A stretch of 64,000 bases of DNA from Xanthobacteraceae bacterium (GTDB lineage Bacteria > Pseudomonadota > Alphaproteobacteria > Rhizobiales > Xanthobacteraceae): assembly GCA_019454205.1 (NCBI GenBank), contig CP075369.1:2294001-2358000 (forward strand), given 5' to 3'. This document shows positions 8,844 to 16,857 of the stretch, in pieces. Position 1 is the first letter of the stretch. Each line of letters starts with the position of its first letter. The position numbers and the translations under genes are program-made. The notes beneath the pieces are model-generated. The model was given only the letters and a program-made list of their open reading frames with translations, was not told the origin of the DNA and did not search any database.

Positions 8844-9191
8844 TCACCACTTGTGGAAAATAAAGAAGGCACCGCCCGCGATCAGCGAGAACCCCACGAA
8901 GTGATTCCACGACAGTTTCTCGCCCAGATAGAGCACCGAGAAACCGGCGAATACGATGAGCGTAATCACCTCCTGAATCGTCTTCAGTTGTGCGGCCGAA
9001 TAAACCGAATGCCCGATGCGGTTCGCCGGCACGGCGAAGCAATATTCGATGAAGGCGATGCCCCAGCTGATAAGAATGGCGAAGATGATCGGGGACGACT
9101 TGTCCTTCAGGTGGCCGTACCACGCATACGTCATGAAAATGTTGGAGATGAACAGAAGCAGGATTGGCAAGATCGCAGGCGACAGCGTCAT
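8844..9191 (-). CDS. DMT-superfamily DUF486 membrane protein
   Basis: 115 aa with four predicted helices. The sequence matches what is known of the DUF486 group: FISNIFMTYAWYGHLK, WGIAFIEYCFAVPANRIG, LKTIQEVITLIVFAGFSVLYLGE and WNHFVGFSLIAGGAFFIFHKW. These are half-size members related to small drug/metabolite transporters; substrate unknown. The ATG at 9191 has GGAG about 10 bases upstream; a TTG at 9212 would add seven residues. Convergent with the preceding membrane protein, whose stop is 3 bases away. Confidence 0.82.
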   Translation of the reverse strand: MTLSPAILPILLLFISNIFMTYAWYGHLKDKSSPIIFAILISWGIAFIEYCFAVPANRIGHSVYSAAQLKTIQEVITLIVFAGFSVLYLGEKLSWNHFVGFSLIAGGAFFIFHKW

Positions 9192-9313
9192 GACGAGAGG
9201 CTCCGGCAGCAAGGCGTTTGGGGATAATCCGGGCGGGCGTTGCTTGGCTTCCGCAACACGCTAGGCATAATGCGATTCCCTCCGCAACGTTCACGAAGTA
9301 CGGGAACCGCCCC

Positions 9314-9487
9314 ATGCGCCTGACCGCACCCACTACCGTCGTCTTTCTGTTGTCCGTCACGCTCGCGGTACTCGCGCTTCTAAGCCTGCTCATTCCCGGC
9401 ATGGGGATGATCGCGCAGTACCGCTTCGCCGTGATGACCGCGGCCTGGGTGGTCGCGATGGTAGGCATCCTGTTCAAGGGGCTTTAA
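9314..9487 (+). CDS. Small two-helix membrane protein
   Basis: 57 aa: TTVVFLLSVTLAVLALLSLL, a short polar turn, then FAVMTAAWVVAMVGILFKGL. The ATG at 9314 (MRLTAPT) is preferred because upstream in-frame codons from 9218 lie in the promoter region shared with the DUF486 gene. It resembles the next gene in length, layout and the motif TPP/TAPTxxxFLLS, so the two are probably paralogues. Function unknown. Confidence 0.6.
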   Translation: MRLTAPTTVVFLLSVTLAVLALLSLLIPGMGMIAQYRFAVMTAAWVVAMVGILFKGL

Positions 9488-9567
9488 CCGGAACTTCGCG
9501 CTGCGTGCGCGCGTTCTGCCAACGGCTTTCGTGATATCGTTGCTTTCCTCACATCCGGAGATTTCTC

Positions 9568-9768
9568 ATGGCCTATCGCCGCGGCGGTTTTGCCCTCACC
9601 CCTCCCTCGATGCTGCTGTTCGTGCTCTCGCTCGTGTTCGCGGTGCTCTCACTACTGATCTACTATCGCGTGGTCTCGATCCCGGTCATCAATCCGCGCT
9701 ACGTCTATGAGCTGCTGCTGCTCGGCTATGCGATTCTGCTGATCGGCGTCGTCTTCCGGCGGGTATGA
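9568..9768 (+). CDS. Small two-helix membrane protein, paralogue of the preceding gene
   Basis: 66 aa, preceded by CGGAG 8 bases before the ATG. Layout: basic N-terminus (MAYRRGG), helix SMLLFVLSLVFAVLSLLIYY, helix YELLLLGYAILLIGVVF, basic end (RRV). Its last four bases (ATGA at 9765) overlap the start of the next gene, so the two are translationally coupled. Function unknown; small proteins of this form are common in Hyphomicrobiales. Confidence 0.68.
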   Translation: MAYRRGGFALTPPSMLLFVLSLVFAVLSLLIYYRVVSIPVINPRYVYELLLLGYAILLIGVVFRRV

Positions 9769-10502
9769 ACCGCCGCGCATTCATCGCGGGCGCCGCTCTC
9801 GCGGCGCTCGCGTGTGCTTTTCCGGCCTCCGCGCAAACGTGGAAGACCTATCCGCGGGTTGCCGTTTCCGTTCCCGCGGCTCCGGGCGACATCTCGCTCG
9901 GCGTATTCCGCGAGCGCCTGCTCGACATCGCGAAGAACAAGGACAAGGCCACGCTCGAAAAGATTCTGGCGCGCGACTTCTTCTGGGAGCGCGATTTCGG
10001 CGGCAGCTTCGAAAAGGGGAAAGCGCCAATCTTACACCTCGACCGCGCACTCGGATTGAGTACGGAAGACGGCGGTGGCTGGCGTTTCCTGATCGCTTTT
10101 GCGCAAGCAACACCCGGCCCGCACGGCAAGCGCGCCAATGTTTTATGTTCGCCGCCCGCGCCGCGCTACAGCGACAAGGCATTCGAGAATCTTCTGAAAG
10201 TCACGAACTCCGATGTATTCGACTGGAGCTACCCGGCAAAAGAAGGCGTAACGGTGCGCGAGAAAAGCGAAGCGGGGGCGCCCGAAATTGCAAAACTCAC
10301 ACCGCATTTCGTATTCACCGATCTCGCCGGCCGCACGCAGGACTTCAATGCCGAGAAGGACTGGACGGCCGTCATCCTTCCCGACGGCAAGCGCGGCTTC
10401 GTTGCGCCGGGCGAATTGCTCACCCCGCTGGACCCGCGCCTTTGCTTCTTGAAGCGTGGTGGAAAATGGTTCATCGCAGGCTATATCGGCGGCGGCGACT
10501 GA
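9765..10502 (+). CDS. Exported SH3-like domain protein, hypothetical
   Basis: 245 aa. Signal sequence MNRRAFIAGAALAALACAFPASAQ, with a twin-arginine-like start although RRAF lacks the full Tat consensus. The middle (FRERLLDIAKNKDKATLEKILARDFFWERDFGG) resembles periplasmic proteins that pair an alpha-helical region with a C-terminal SH3-like fold (ILPDGKRGFVAPGELLTPLDPRLCFLK). No catalytic motif is visible. Coupled to the upstream small membrane protein by ATGA. Substrate or partner unknown. Confidence 0.7.
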   Translation: MNRRAFIAGAALAALACAFPASAQTWKTYPRVAVSVPAAPGDISLGVFRERLLDIAKNKDKATLEKILARDFFWERDFGGSFEKGKAPILHLDRALGLSTEDGGGWRFLIAFAQATPGPHGKRANVLCSPPAPRYSDKAFENLLKVTNSDVFDWSYPAKEGVTVREKSEAGAPEIAKLTPHFVFTDLAGRTQDFNAEKDWTAVILPDGKRGFVAPGELLTPLDPRLCFLKRGGKWFIAGYIGGGD

Positions 10503-10512
10503 AATCTTTCCC

Positions 10513-10968
10513 ATGATCCTTCACAAGTATATCGACCAGGGCGGGAACGCCTTCGCGAACATCGAATACGCGCCGAAAGACCGCGTGCTGCTCTCGCATA
10601 CGAATACGGGATTCGCCGTCCTGAGGATGATCTGGGGCGGACGGCTGCCGGTGAAGACGCTCTATTCCGTCCACTCACTCATCATGGAGCGCATGATGCG
10701 CGTGCTTGCGCGCGATACTTCGCTGCCGGAGCGCCCGAAAGGACGCTACGAGAAGGACGAGGCAGCCATGGCGATGTTCCTCGACGCCGCCATCACCGAC
10801 ATCACTGCCGTAGGCAAGGGCGAGGCCGTACCCGGCGCGGTGGAGAAACTCGATCTCGATAACTTGCCGCCACGCCCGATCGCGCTGCTAACGCGCTTCG
10901 CCGCCACCGCGGTCTCCAGCGCCGACCTGATCCGCAAGCTGGAGCGGCTGCAGAACATTCCGGGCTGA
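10513..10968 (+). CDS. Hypothetical cytoplasmic protein
   Basis: 151 aa from the ATG at 10513 (MILHKYIDQGG), 10 bases after the preceding stop. No signal peptide or membrane helix. The sequence is mixed helix/strand with a conserved-looking core (ANIEYAPKDRVLLSHTNTG). An in-frame start 57 bases upstream would overlap the preceding gene and is less likely. Family not recognised; the spacing suggests the end of the 9568-10968 operon. Confidence 0.6.
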   Translation: MILHKYIDQGGNAFANIEYAPKDRVLLSHTNTGFAVLRMIWGGRLPVKTLYSVHSLIMERMMRVLARDTSLPERPKGRYEKDEAAMAMFLDAAITDITAVGKGEAVPGAVEKLDLDNLPPRPIALLTRFAATAVSSADLIRKLERLQNIPG

Positions 10969-11042
10969 TCGCGAAGAAATGGCGCAATTCCGGGCAACCC
11001 GCCGCCCTTCCCTCGCCGCCTTCGCGCGCCCATATTGGGCGC

Positions 11043-13487
11043 ATGCCCAAAGCACCGAAACAAAAGGCCAGTAAGGCCGAAAAGCCCTATCGCACCGCCT
11101 CCGGCGTGAATCAGGGCATGGCCGAACGCCCGCAGCTTTCGTTCGACGTGCCGAAACTCGCGCCCTCCGTAGACCCGGAACTCGCCCGCGCCGCGGGCTT
11201 CGAGAAGCCGGAGAACGATGCCGATTACGTGCCGTCGCTCGGCTCCACCGCGAGCGCGAATTCGCTGGCCGAATTGATCAAGAACGGCCGTCCGGAAATC
11301 AACAACGCAGCGTGGATGCCGCATCGCCCGGAGCGCCCGGCGAAATCCGAAGGCGGCCGGAAGTTCAAGCTGGTTTCGGAATATCAGCCCGCCGGCGATC
11401 AGCCGACCGCGATCGACGAACTGGTGAAGGGCGTGAACGACAACGAGCGCACGCAGGTGCTGCTCGGCGTCACCGGCTCCGGCAAAACCTTCACGATGGC
11501 GCAGGTGATCGAGCGGGTGCAGCGCCCGGCGCTCATCCTTGCGCCGAACAAGACGCTGGCCGCGCAGCTTTACGGCGAGTTCAAGAACTTCTTTCCCGAC
11601 AACGCGGTCGAGTATTTCGTTTCCTATTACGACTACTACCAGCCGGAAGCCTATGTCCCGCGCACCGACACCTACATAGAAAAAGACTCCGCTATCAACG
11701 AGCAGATCGACCGCATGCGCCACTCGGCGACGCGCGCGCTGCTGGAGCGCGACGACGTTATCATCGTCGCATCGGTGTCGTGCATTTACGGCATCGGCTC
11801 GGTCGAAACCTATTCGCGCATGACCTTCGACGTGACGAAGGGCGCAAAGCTCGACCAGCGGCAACTGATCGCGGACCTCGTCGCGCTTCAATATCGCCGC
11901 ACCGACATGGATTTCGCACGCGGCACGTTCCGCGTGCGCGGCGACGTGATCGAACTGTTCCCCGCGCACTATGAAGACCGCGCCTGGCGCATTTCGCTCT
12001 TCGGCGACGAAGTGGAAGCGATCCACGAATTCGATCCGCTCACCGGCCAGAAGCACAACGAACTCGACTTCATCAAGATCTACGCGAACTCGCATTACGT
12101 CACGCCGCGCCCGACGCTCAATCAGGCCATCGAAGGCATCAAGATCGAACTGAAGCAGCGCCTCGCCGAACTCCAGAAGGCGGGCCGCCTGCTGGAAGCG
12201 CAACGCTTAGAGCAGCGCACCATGTTCGACCTCGAAATGCTGATGGCGGCTGGCGTCTGCTCCGGCATCGAGAACTATTCGCGCTGGCTCACGGGGCGCG
12301 CGCCCGGCGAGCCGCCGCCGACGCTGTTCGAATACGTGCCGGACAACGCGCTCATTTTCGTTGACGAAAGCCACGTCACCATTCCGCAGATCGGCGGCAT
12401 GTATCGCGGCGACTTCCGCCGCAAGGCGACGCTCGCCGAATACGGCTTCCGCCTGCCGTCCTGCATGGACAACCGCCCGCTCCGCTTCGAGGAATGGGAC
12501 GCGATGCGCCCGCAGACCGTCGCCGTGTCCGCGACGCCCGGCGGCTGGGAATTGAACCAGACGCAGGGCGTGTTCGCGGAACAGGTGATCCGCCCCACCG
12601 GCCTTACCGATCCCGACATCGAAATCCGCCCCGCGCGGACGCAGGTGGACGACCTGCTCGGCGAAGTGCGCGAGACGGCGAAGCGCGGCTACCGCACGCT
12701 CGTCACCACGCTCACCAAGCGCATGGCCGAGGACCTCACCGAATACCTGCACGAACAGGGCGTGCGCGTGCGCTACATGCATTCGGACATCGACACCATC
12801 GAGCGCATCGAGATTATTCGTGACTTACGCCTCGGCGCCTTCGACGTGCTGATCGGCATTAATCTCTTGCGCGAGGGCCTCGACATTCCCGAATGCGGAC
12901 TGGTCGCTATCCTCGACGCGGATAAAGAGGGATTTCTCCGATCCGAGACTTCCCTTGTGCAAACGATTGGCCGCGCCGCGCGCAACGTGGACGGCCGCGT
13001 GATCCTTTATGCCGACAGCGAGACCGGCTCGATGCAGCGCGCGATTGCCGAGACGACGCGCCGCCGCGAAAAGCAGGAGGCGTACAACGCCGCGCACGGG
13101 ATCACCCCGGAGAGCGTGCGCAAGCAGATCGGCGACATCATGGGTTCAGTCTACGAGCGCGACCGCGTGACGGTGGACGCGGGCTTCGCCGAGGACATCG
13201 CGACCTACGGCCACAATTTCGAAGCCGTGCTGGCCGATCTCGAAAAGCAGATGAAGGAAGCGGCCGGCGACCTCAACTTCGAGGAGGCCGCGCGCCTGCG
13301 CGACGAAATCAAGCGCCTGCGCGAGGTCGAGATGGCGTTCGTGGACGACCCCACCGCCAAGATGGTCGCAAAAGCGGAGTCCTATGCGGGCCAGAAGAAA
13401 TTCGGTGCGCCGTTACCCACGGGACGGAAGGCTTCTTCCACGGCGGGAAAGGGTGGCACGAGGACGTTTAAGAGGAAGGGGAGGTAA
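11043..13487 (+). CDS. uvrB: Excinuclease ABC subunit B
   Basis: 814 aa DNA-damage helicase-like subunit that receives damaged DNA from UvrA and recruits UvrC. Walker A is LLGVTGSGKT (about residues 140-149), the beta-hairpin region includes SYYDYYQPEAYVP, the DExH box is VDESHVTIPQIGGMY, motif VI is QTIGRAARNVDGRVI, and the C-terminal UVR motif is LNFEEAARLRDEIKRL. The canonical start (FKLVSEYQPAGDQP) lies near residue 108, so this protein has about 105 extra N-terminal residues, plus a Lys/Arg-rich C-terminal tail. Usual length is about 670 aa. Alphaproteobacterial UvrB proteins often carry such extensions. Confidence 0.97.
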   Translation: MPKAPKQKASKAEKPYRTASGVNQGMAERPQLSFDVPKLAPSVDPELARAAGFEKPENDADYVPSLGSTASANSLAELIKNGRPEINNAAWMPHRPERPAKSEGGRKFKLVSEYQPAGDQPTAIDELVKGVNDNERTQVLLGVTGSGKTFTMAQVIERVQRPALILAPNKTLAAQLYGEFKNFFPDNAVEYFVSYYDYYQPEAYVPRTDTYIEKDSAINEQIDRMRHSATRALLERDDVIIVASVSCIYGIGSVETYSRMTFDVTKGAKLDQRQLIADLVALQYRRTDMDFARGTFRVRGDVIELFPAHYEDRAWRISLFGDEVEAIHEFDPLTGQKHNELDFIKIYANSHYVTPRPTLNQAIEGIKIELKQRLAELQKAGRLLEAQRLEQRTMFDLEMLMAAGVCSGIENYSRWLTGRAPGEPPPTLFEYVPDNALIFVDESHVTIPQIGGMYRGDFRRKATLAEYGFRLPSCMDNRPLRFEEWDAMRPQTVAVSATPGGWELNQTQGVFAEQVIRPTGLTDPDIEIRPARTQVDDLLGEVRETAKRGYRTLVTTLTKRMAEDLTEYLHEQGVRVRYMHSDIDTIERIEIIRDLRLGAFDVLIGINLLREGLDIPECGLVAILDADKEGFLRSETSLVQTIGRAARNVDGRVILYADSETGSMQRAIAETTRRREKQEAYNAAHGITPESVRKQIGDIMGSVYERDRVTVDAGFAEDIATYGHNFEAVLADLEKQMKEAAGDLNFEEAARLRDEIKRLREVEMAFVDDPTAKMVAKAESYAGQKKFGAPLPTGRKASSTAGKGGTRTFKRKGR

Positions 13488-13560
13488 TTCTACCGGGCCT
13501 TAAGAAAGTTGCAGCCAAGCAAGAAAAGCAAATTTGAACGTCTTGCAGATTTCAAGTTTG

Positions 13561-13595
13561 GCCCCCACATGGCCATCATAGGAAAATGTGGGGGC
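13561..13595 (+). promoter_or_regulatory. Perfect 10-bp stem-loop covering the ribosome-binding site of the GrlR-like gene
   Basis: The arms 13561-13570 (GCCCCCACAT) and 13586-13595 (ATGTGGGGGC) pair perfectly around a 15-base loop. The right arm contains the only G-rich Shine-Dalgarno candidate for the ATG at 13600, so folding would hide it. It could also be an attenuator or the tail of uvrB transcription, but no U-run follows. Seen in sequence; the role is inference. Confidence 0.5.
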
Positions 13596-13599
13596 ATTT

Positions 13600-13923
13600 A
13601 TGTTCGACGGTTTTTATCAAGCTCGTTTTGAAACGCCTGATGGCAATGACCTTGGTGTTATCACGCTAGCCGAAGGCAAAAAGCTTTACGGCGGCAACAA
13701 CGAATTCCTGTATCTAGGCACTTATGAGCGTAAAGGGGATAATTTTATCGCTGACGTAGAGGTCAAGCCGCTATTTGTGCAGTTTTCTGGAAGAGCCCGT
13801 AAATATGTCCGCAAAATCAAAATGATAGGACGCGGCGGATTCCAGAACATTATGTGCGTTTGCGAATCGTCAGATTCACCCGGCGTTAAAATTAAAGCGG
13901 TTCTTGAGCGTGTGATTATCTGA
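13600..13923 (+). CDS. GrlR-like small regulatory protein
   Basis: 107 aa, A+T-richer than its surroundings. The N-terminal pattern MFDGFYQARFETPDG, then GVITLAEGKKLYGG, FLYLGTYERKGDNFIADVEV and a late PGVKIKAVLERV, matches the lipocalin-like beta-barrel of GrlR-family proteins (known from the LEE type III secretion regulator GrlR, with many rhizobial relatives of unknown role). The assignment is by eye and only moderate. Start ATG 13600 follows a G5 run by 5 bases; a GTG at 13588 is an in-frame alternative. It lies 43 bases before an unrelated-looking nuclease-like gene. Confidence 0.55.
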   Translation: MFDGFYQARFETPDGNDLGVITLAEGKKLYGGNNEFLYLGTYERKGDNFIADVEVKPLFVQFSGRARKYVRKIKMIGRGGFQNIMCVCESSDSPGVKIKAVLERVII

Positions 13924-13966
13924 ACGCACTGAATAGTGTCACACACAAATCGCGGAGAGGAGGACG

Positions 13967-14797
13967 ATGAATTCACTCCAGCGAAGATGGGAAGGAGCCA
14001 AACTACGATTACGATACTGGATCGACAATTTTTATTTGCGTTTCATTGTGGGCCCCTCGAAGCGACCCGATCCGATAGACATTCCCGTTGTTTTTAGCCA
14101 CTTCATAAAATCTTTTGGCGGGGAAACAAGCGACGACTTGTATTTAAATGTCGCCACGAGAGCTACTAACGCGGACTATATATTCCGCAGTGAGAACATC
14201 GTTGCGGAACTTAAATGCCTTGAGATTGATCCGCTCGACTTGAAACGCGCAGACCTAATGTTACGCCTCTTAACAAAAGCAGGACTTACAGGAAGCGAAA
14301 TTATCCAGTGGTCATTCGGAAAAATACCATTGCCCCCAAACGGTGTCAGAATACTTCAGACTTATTTCAAAAAACTAATCGAGAAAATTGCTCGTAAAGC
14401 GAATAAGCAAATTGCATCCTCGAAAGCTACAGAGTCGCTTCCTAGCGCGCTTGGCGTGCTACTCATTGCCAATGACAATAATTATCTATTCAGCCCGTTA
14501 CATAAATACGATTTGATTTCGGATGTTATGTCGCGGCATCTAAATTCGTCAGAAATCAAAGCAGTGGTGTTCTTCTCGCCAAATGTACCAATGATTGTGC
14601 CTGGCTCCTTGCGCGAATGGCTAGTTTGGATTCCCGCATACGCCCCCAACCCACCTCAGCGTCTTGTCGATTTTATTGATCGACTTGGCCATGAGTGGGG
14701 GCAGCACATGATGAAAAACGAAGGGGCGCCACATTTAAAATTCTCTGACGTTCCATTTGGAAGAAACACCCTTGGGCGAGGGCGAAATCTTCGCTAG
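13967..14797 (+). CDS. Hypothetical protein with possible PD-(D/E)XK nuclease-like core
   Basis: 276 aa, preceded by a strong GGAGAGGAGG 4 bases before the ATG. Codons are visibly A+T-richer than neighbouring genes, suggesting transfer. The stretch NADYIF (Asp70) followed by NIVAELKCLE (Glu81-x-Lys83) has the spacing of the D...ExK active site found in PD-(D/E)XK nucleases. Later stretches LGVLLIANDNNYLFSP and IKAVVFFSPNVP look like alternating core strands. No DNA-binding domain or partner is visible. The fold proposal is inference; otherwise an unknown protein. Confidence 0.5.
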   Translation: MNSLQRRWEGAKLRLRYWIDNFYLRFIVGPSKRPDPIDIPVVFSHFIKSFGGETSDDLYLNVATRATNADYIFRSENIVAELKCLEIDPLDLKRADLMLRLLTKAGLTGSEIIQWSFGKIPLPPNGVRILQTYFKKLIEKIARKANKQIASSKATESLPSALGVLLIANDNNYLFSPLHKYDLISDVMSRHLNSSEIKAVVFFSPNVPMIVPGSLREWLVWIPAYAPNPPQRLVDFIDRLGHEWGQHMMKNEGAPHLKFSDVPFGRNTLGRGRNLR

Positions 14798-14858
14798 CGG
14801 AACAATTTTACACCTCGTCATGGCCGGACTTGACCCGGCGGCAGTGAAAGATAGCACC

Positions 14859-14963
14859 GTCATTCCGGGGCGCGAGCGCAAGCGAGCGAACCCGGAATCC
14901 AGAGCAATTAATGCAAACCGTTATGGATTCCGGGTCCACGCCTGCGGCGTGCCCCGGAATGAC
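14859..14963. repeat. Nested intergenic palindrome (Bradyrhizobium-type repeat)
   Basis: Outer arms GTCATTCCGGGGC (14859-14871) and GCCCCGGAATGAC (14951-14963) pair perfectly; inner arms CCCGGAATCC (14891-14900) and GGATTCCGGG (14925-14934) also pair. Just upstream (14816-14840) lies part of a second repeat type, beginning GTCATGGCCGGACTTGACCC. Such repeats are scattered in Hyphomicrobiales intergenic regions. It closes the A+T-rich islet on its right side. Confidence 0.85.
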
Positions 14964-14976
14964 ATATAAGAGCGGA

Positions 14977-15606
14977 ATGAAAAGCCTCACGCTCATTCTC
15001 GCCCTCTTCCTCACCTCCCCCGCACTCGCGCAACCAGCGCCGCAAATCCCGCAGCCGCAGTATCGCGTCGAGTGCCGCGGGCAGTTCGGGCCGAAGGCGA
15101 CCCACGCCGATCTGGTGAAAGTCTATGGCGCGAAGAACGTCACCTACGAAGACGTAAACCGCGCCGAGGGCGAGGTCGTCAAAGCCAGCGTGATCTTCGC
15201 GAAAGACCCCGCGCGCCGCCTCGAAATCGAATGGTACGACGAGAAGAAGCGCGCACGGCCGAGCACCATCACCGTGTTCGGCGAGAAGAACCGCTGGATC
15301 GGCCCCTTCGGCATCACGAACGGCATGACGATCCAGCGCATCGAGCAGATCGCGGGCAAGCCGTTCAAGATCAACGGCTTCGCCTTCGACGTCGCGGGCA
15401 AGGGCCACTTCGAGGGCACGAAACTGGAAAAGCTCGCGGGCGGGTGCAGCTTCGACGCGCATTTCGAGATCGAGGGCGGCCAGCCGCCGGAGCACCTGAA
15501 GCACTTCATCGGCGAAGTCGAGATCGAAAGTAACGACCCCGATCTGCTCACGCTGAAACCAAGGCTCTGGATTTACACGCTGAGCTATCCGCCCGCCGGA
15601 CAGTGA
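14977..15606 (+). CDS. Exported hypothetical protein
   Basis: 209 aa with a signal peptide (MKSLTLILALFLTSPALAQ). The mature protein opens with YRVECRGQFGPKATHADLV and has a second cysteine in LAGGCSFDAHFE, so one disulfide is likely; the pattern ATHADLVKVYGAKNV and RRLEIEWYDEKKRARPS looks like a conserved alphaproteobacterial periplasmic family, without known function. Start at 14977 is fixed by the signal peptide; upstream in-frame codons come from the palindromic repeat. Confidence 0.72.
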   Translation: MKSLTLILALFLTSPALAQPAPQIPQPQYRVECRGQFGPKATHADLVKVYGAKNVTYEDVNRAEGEVVKASVIFAKDPARRLEIEWYDEKKRARPSTITVFGEKNRWIGPFGITNGMTIQRIEQIAGKPFKINGFAFDVAGKGHFEGTKLEKLAGGCSFDAHFEIEGGQPPEHLKHFIGEVEIESNDPDLLTLKPRLWIYTLSYPPAGQ

Positions 15607-15635
15607 GCCTGCTTGCCCCGCGCGCCCGCGCGTGA

Positions 15636-15938
15636 CTATGATCGGCGCATGAAAACACGCATCCATATTTTCATTTTTTGCAGCGCAATTTTCTTCGCCG
15701 GTTCGTTACACGCCCAGATCCTGAAAAAAGACGCGGCGACCTGCGCTTCTTCTTTCGTGCCGCCGCTCACGGTGCGGATTTCACCGGTTTCAGGATTGCG
15801 AATTATGTAAGTGACAGAGCCAGCCTGCGCCGGCGGCATCGGCACCATCATCAGCAGATTGAACAGCGCGGAAAAAATCCCGGAGGCCTTGCCAGTTTTC
15901 TCGCCGACGATTTCCCAGCCCGGAATGAGTTCGGCCAT
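15636..15938 (-). CDS. Hypothetical small protein with one hydrophobic segment
   Basis: 100 aa from ATG at 15938. Order: MAELIPGWEIVGEKTG, hydrophobic IFSALFNLLMMVPMP, then YIIRNPETGEIRTVSGGT and a helical end. Last gene of a seven-gene minus-strand run of small exported or membrane proteins; 17 bases follow the stop of the previous gene. An opposite-strand frame with a signal-peptide-like start covers its 3' end but is judged spurious. Function unknown. Confidence 0.5.
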   Translation of the reverse strand: MAELIPGWEIVGEKTGKASGIFSALFNLLMMVPMPPAQAGSVTYIIRNPETGEIRTVSGGTKEEAQVAASFFRIWACNEPAKKIALQKMKIWMRVFMRRS

Positions 15939-15955
15939 GGGCGCGGGATTCTTCT

Positions 15956-16165
15956 CTACTGGTCCCGCGGGCCATATTGACGCAAGCCCGTATCCTGCAC
16001 CCGTATGCCGATGCTCGGATCTTCGGCGACGTTGACGGCGTTCGTACGCTCGAATCTCACCGGCCTGTTGTCCAGCGGGCGATAGCTGAAATGCGCAAGC
16101 GCGAAAACCGCCGCCAGCAACAGCAGAAACAGCGCATCGGTCGAAAGACGTGGCGTGAGCTTCAT
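15956..16165 (-). CDS. Small single-helix membrane protein
   Basis: 69 aa. Basic start MKLTPRLS, helix DALFLLLLAAVFALAHFSY, then an outside tail with RPLDNRPVRFERTNAV. The start and helix layout resemble the 46-aa gene just upstream (MKLHSPLD..., helix, APLDRS), so the two are probably diverged copies. Weak Shine-Dalgarno. Function unknown. Confidence 0.5.
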   Translation of the reverse strand: MKLTPRLSTDALFLLLLAAVFALAHFSYRPLDNRPVRFERTNAVNVAEDPSIGIRVQDTGLRQYGPRDQ

Positions 16166-16246
16166 AGCTTCGCACCCGAACCCGCAACGTCCGGAAATTG
16201 TCGCAGGTTCGACGCGGCTTGTTAAGCCACCTGTAGCGTAAAAAAA

Positions 16247-16387
16247 CTACGGCGCGCGGCTGACATGCGCGGACTGCCCCTCGCGCAGGCTCCTGTCGAG
16301 GGGCGCAGAAGTGAGCGCAATCGCCAGCACGATTGCGGCCGCGAAAGCGCAAACCACCAACAGGTCCAATGGGGAATGGAGCTTCAT
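16247..16387 (-). CDS. 46-aa single-helix membrane protein
   Basis: Short gene with a strong GGAGG 7 bases before the ATG at 16387, and an ATGA overlap with the stop of the preceding gene. Sequence: MKLHSPLD, helix LLVVCAFAAAIVLAIAL, then TSAPLDRSLREG and a short tail. The coupling and ribosome-binding site make it a believable real gene despite its size. It resembles the next gene downstream. Function unknown. Confidence 0.55.
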   Translation of the reverse strand: MKLHSPLDLLVVCAFAAAIVLAIALTSAPLDRSLREGQSAHVSRAP

Positions 16388-16857
16388 GACCCACCTCCAG
16401 AGGGAAAAACGTGGAGGCGGCACAAGGGTTCCGGCGCGTTTCGTGCGTTGGTTAACGCCTCAATCGAGGGTGCAGCGCGCCGTGCCGCGTCCGTCGCGGG
16501 GGCCTGCGCGGAAATAAATTTCCGCCGCGAATTCCTTGCCGCGTTCCTCGAACCTGCCTCGATCTGCAATTCCGCCGTCTCCCCCGCCGAGAGTGGCTGC
16601 CGCGCGTGAACACGCACCGTCTTCTCGCGGATCGACTGTTGCAGGATATGCCCGGCTTCGAGCTCGTATTCGTCGGCGCCGATCCGCACCAGCGTGCGGA
16701 AGGAATCGAGATGCGACGGCGGAAATCCACCCGGCGCAAACGCCCAGACATAGGCGTTCACGTACCCTTTGTTCGGCATGCAGCTCAACACCAGCGGATC
16801 AGCAACAGCCGGCGACACCCAAAACAGCACGGCCAGCGCCACGCCTGCACGCTTCAT
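16384..16857 (-). CDS. Exported hypothetical protein of the small-protein operon
   Basis: 157 aa. Signal peptide MKRAGVALAVLFWVSPAVAD, then PLVLSCMPNKGYVNAYV, a middle (LVRIGADEYELEAGHILQQ) resembling in outline the three genes upstream (a charged strand pair around residues 60-80), and an Arg/Ala-rich C-terminal part of low complexity. The start at 16857 overlaps the previous stop by ATGA; the stop overlaps the next start by ATGA. Function unknown. Confidence 0.6.
   Translation of the reverse strand: MKRAGVALAVLFWVSPAVADPLVLSCMPNKGYVNAYVWAFAPGGFPPSHLDSFRTLVRIGADEYELEAGHILQQSIREKTVRVHARQPLSAGETAELQIEAGSRNAARNSRRKFISAQAPATDAARRAAPSIEALTNARNAPEPLCRLHVFPSGGGS

Noticed and set aside
10746..12203. 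485-residue minus-strand frame opposite uvrB
   Set aside because: Shadow of a high-G+C gene: Arg/Ala/His-rich, no motifs, fully antisense to uvrB.
14757..14969. 70-residue frame over the palindromic repeat
   Set aside because: Consists mostly of repeat DNA; no start signal.
15613..15810. Plus-strand frame whose part from 15649 reads like a signal peptide (MKTRIHIFIFCSAIFFAGSLHAQ)
   Set aside because: No ribosome-binding site, only about 30 residues after the signal, and it lies antisense to the 3' end of a better-supported small gene of the minus-strand operon.
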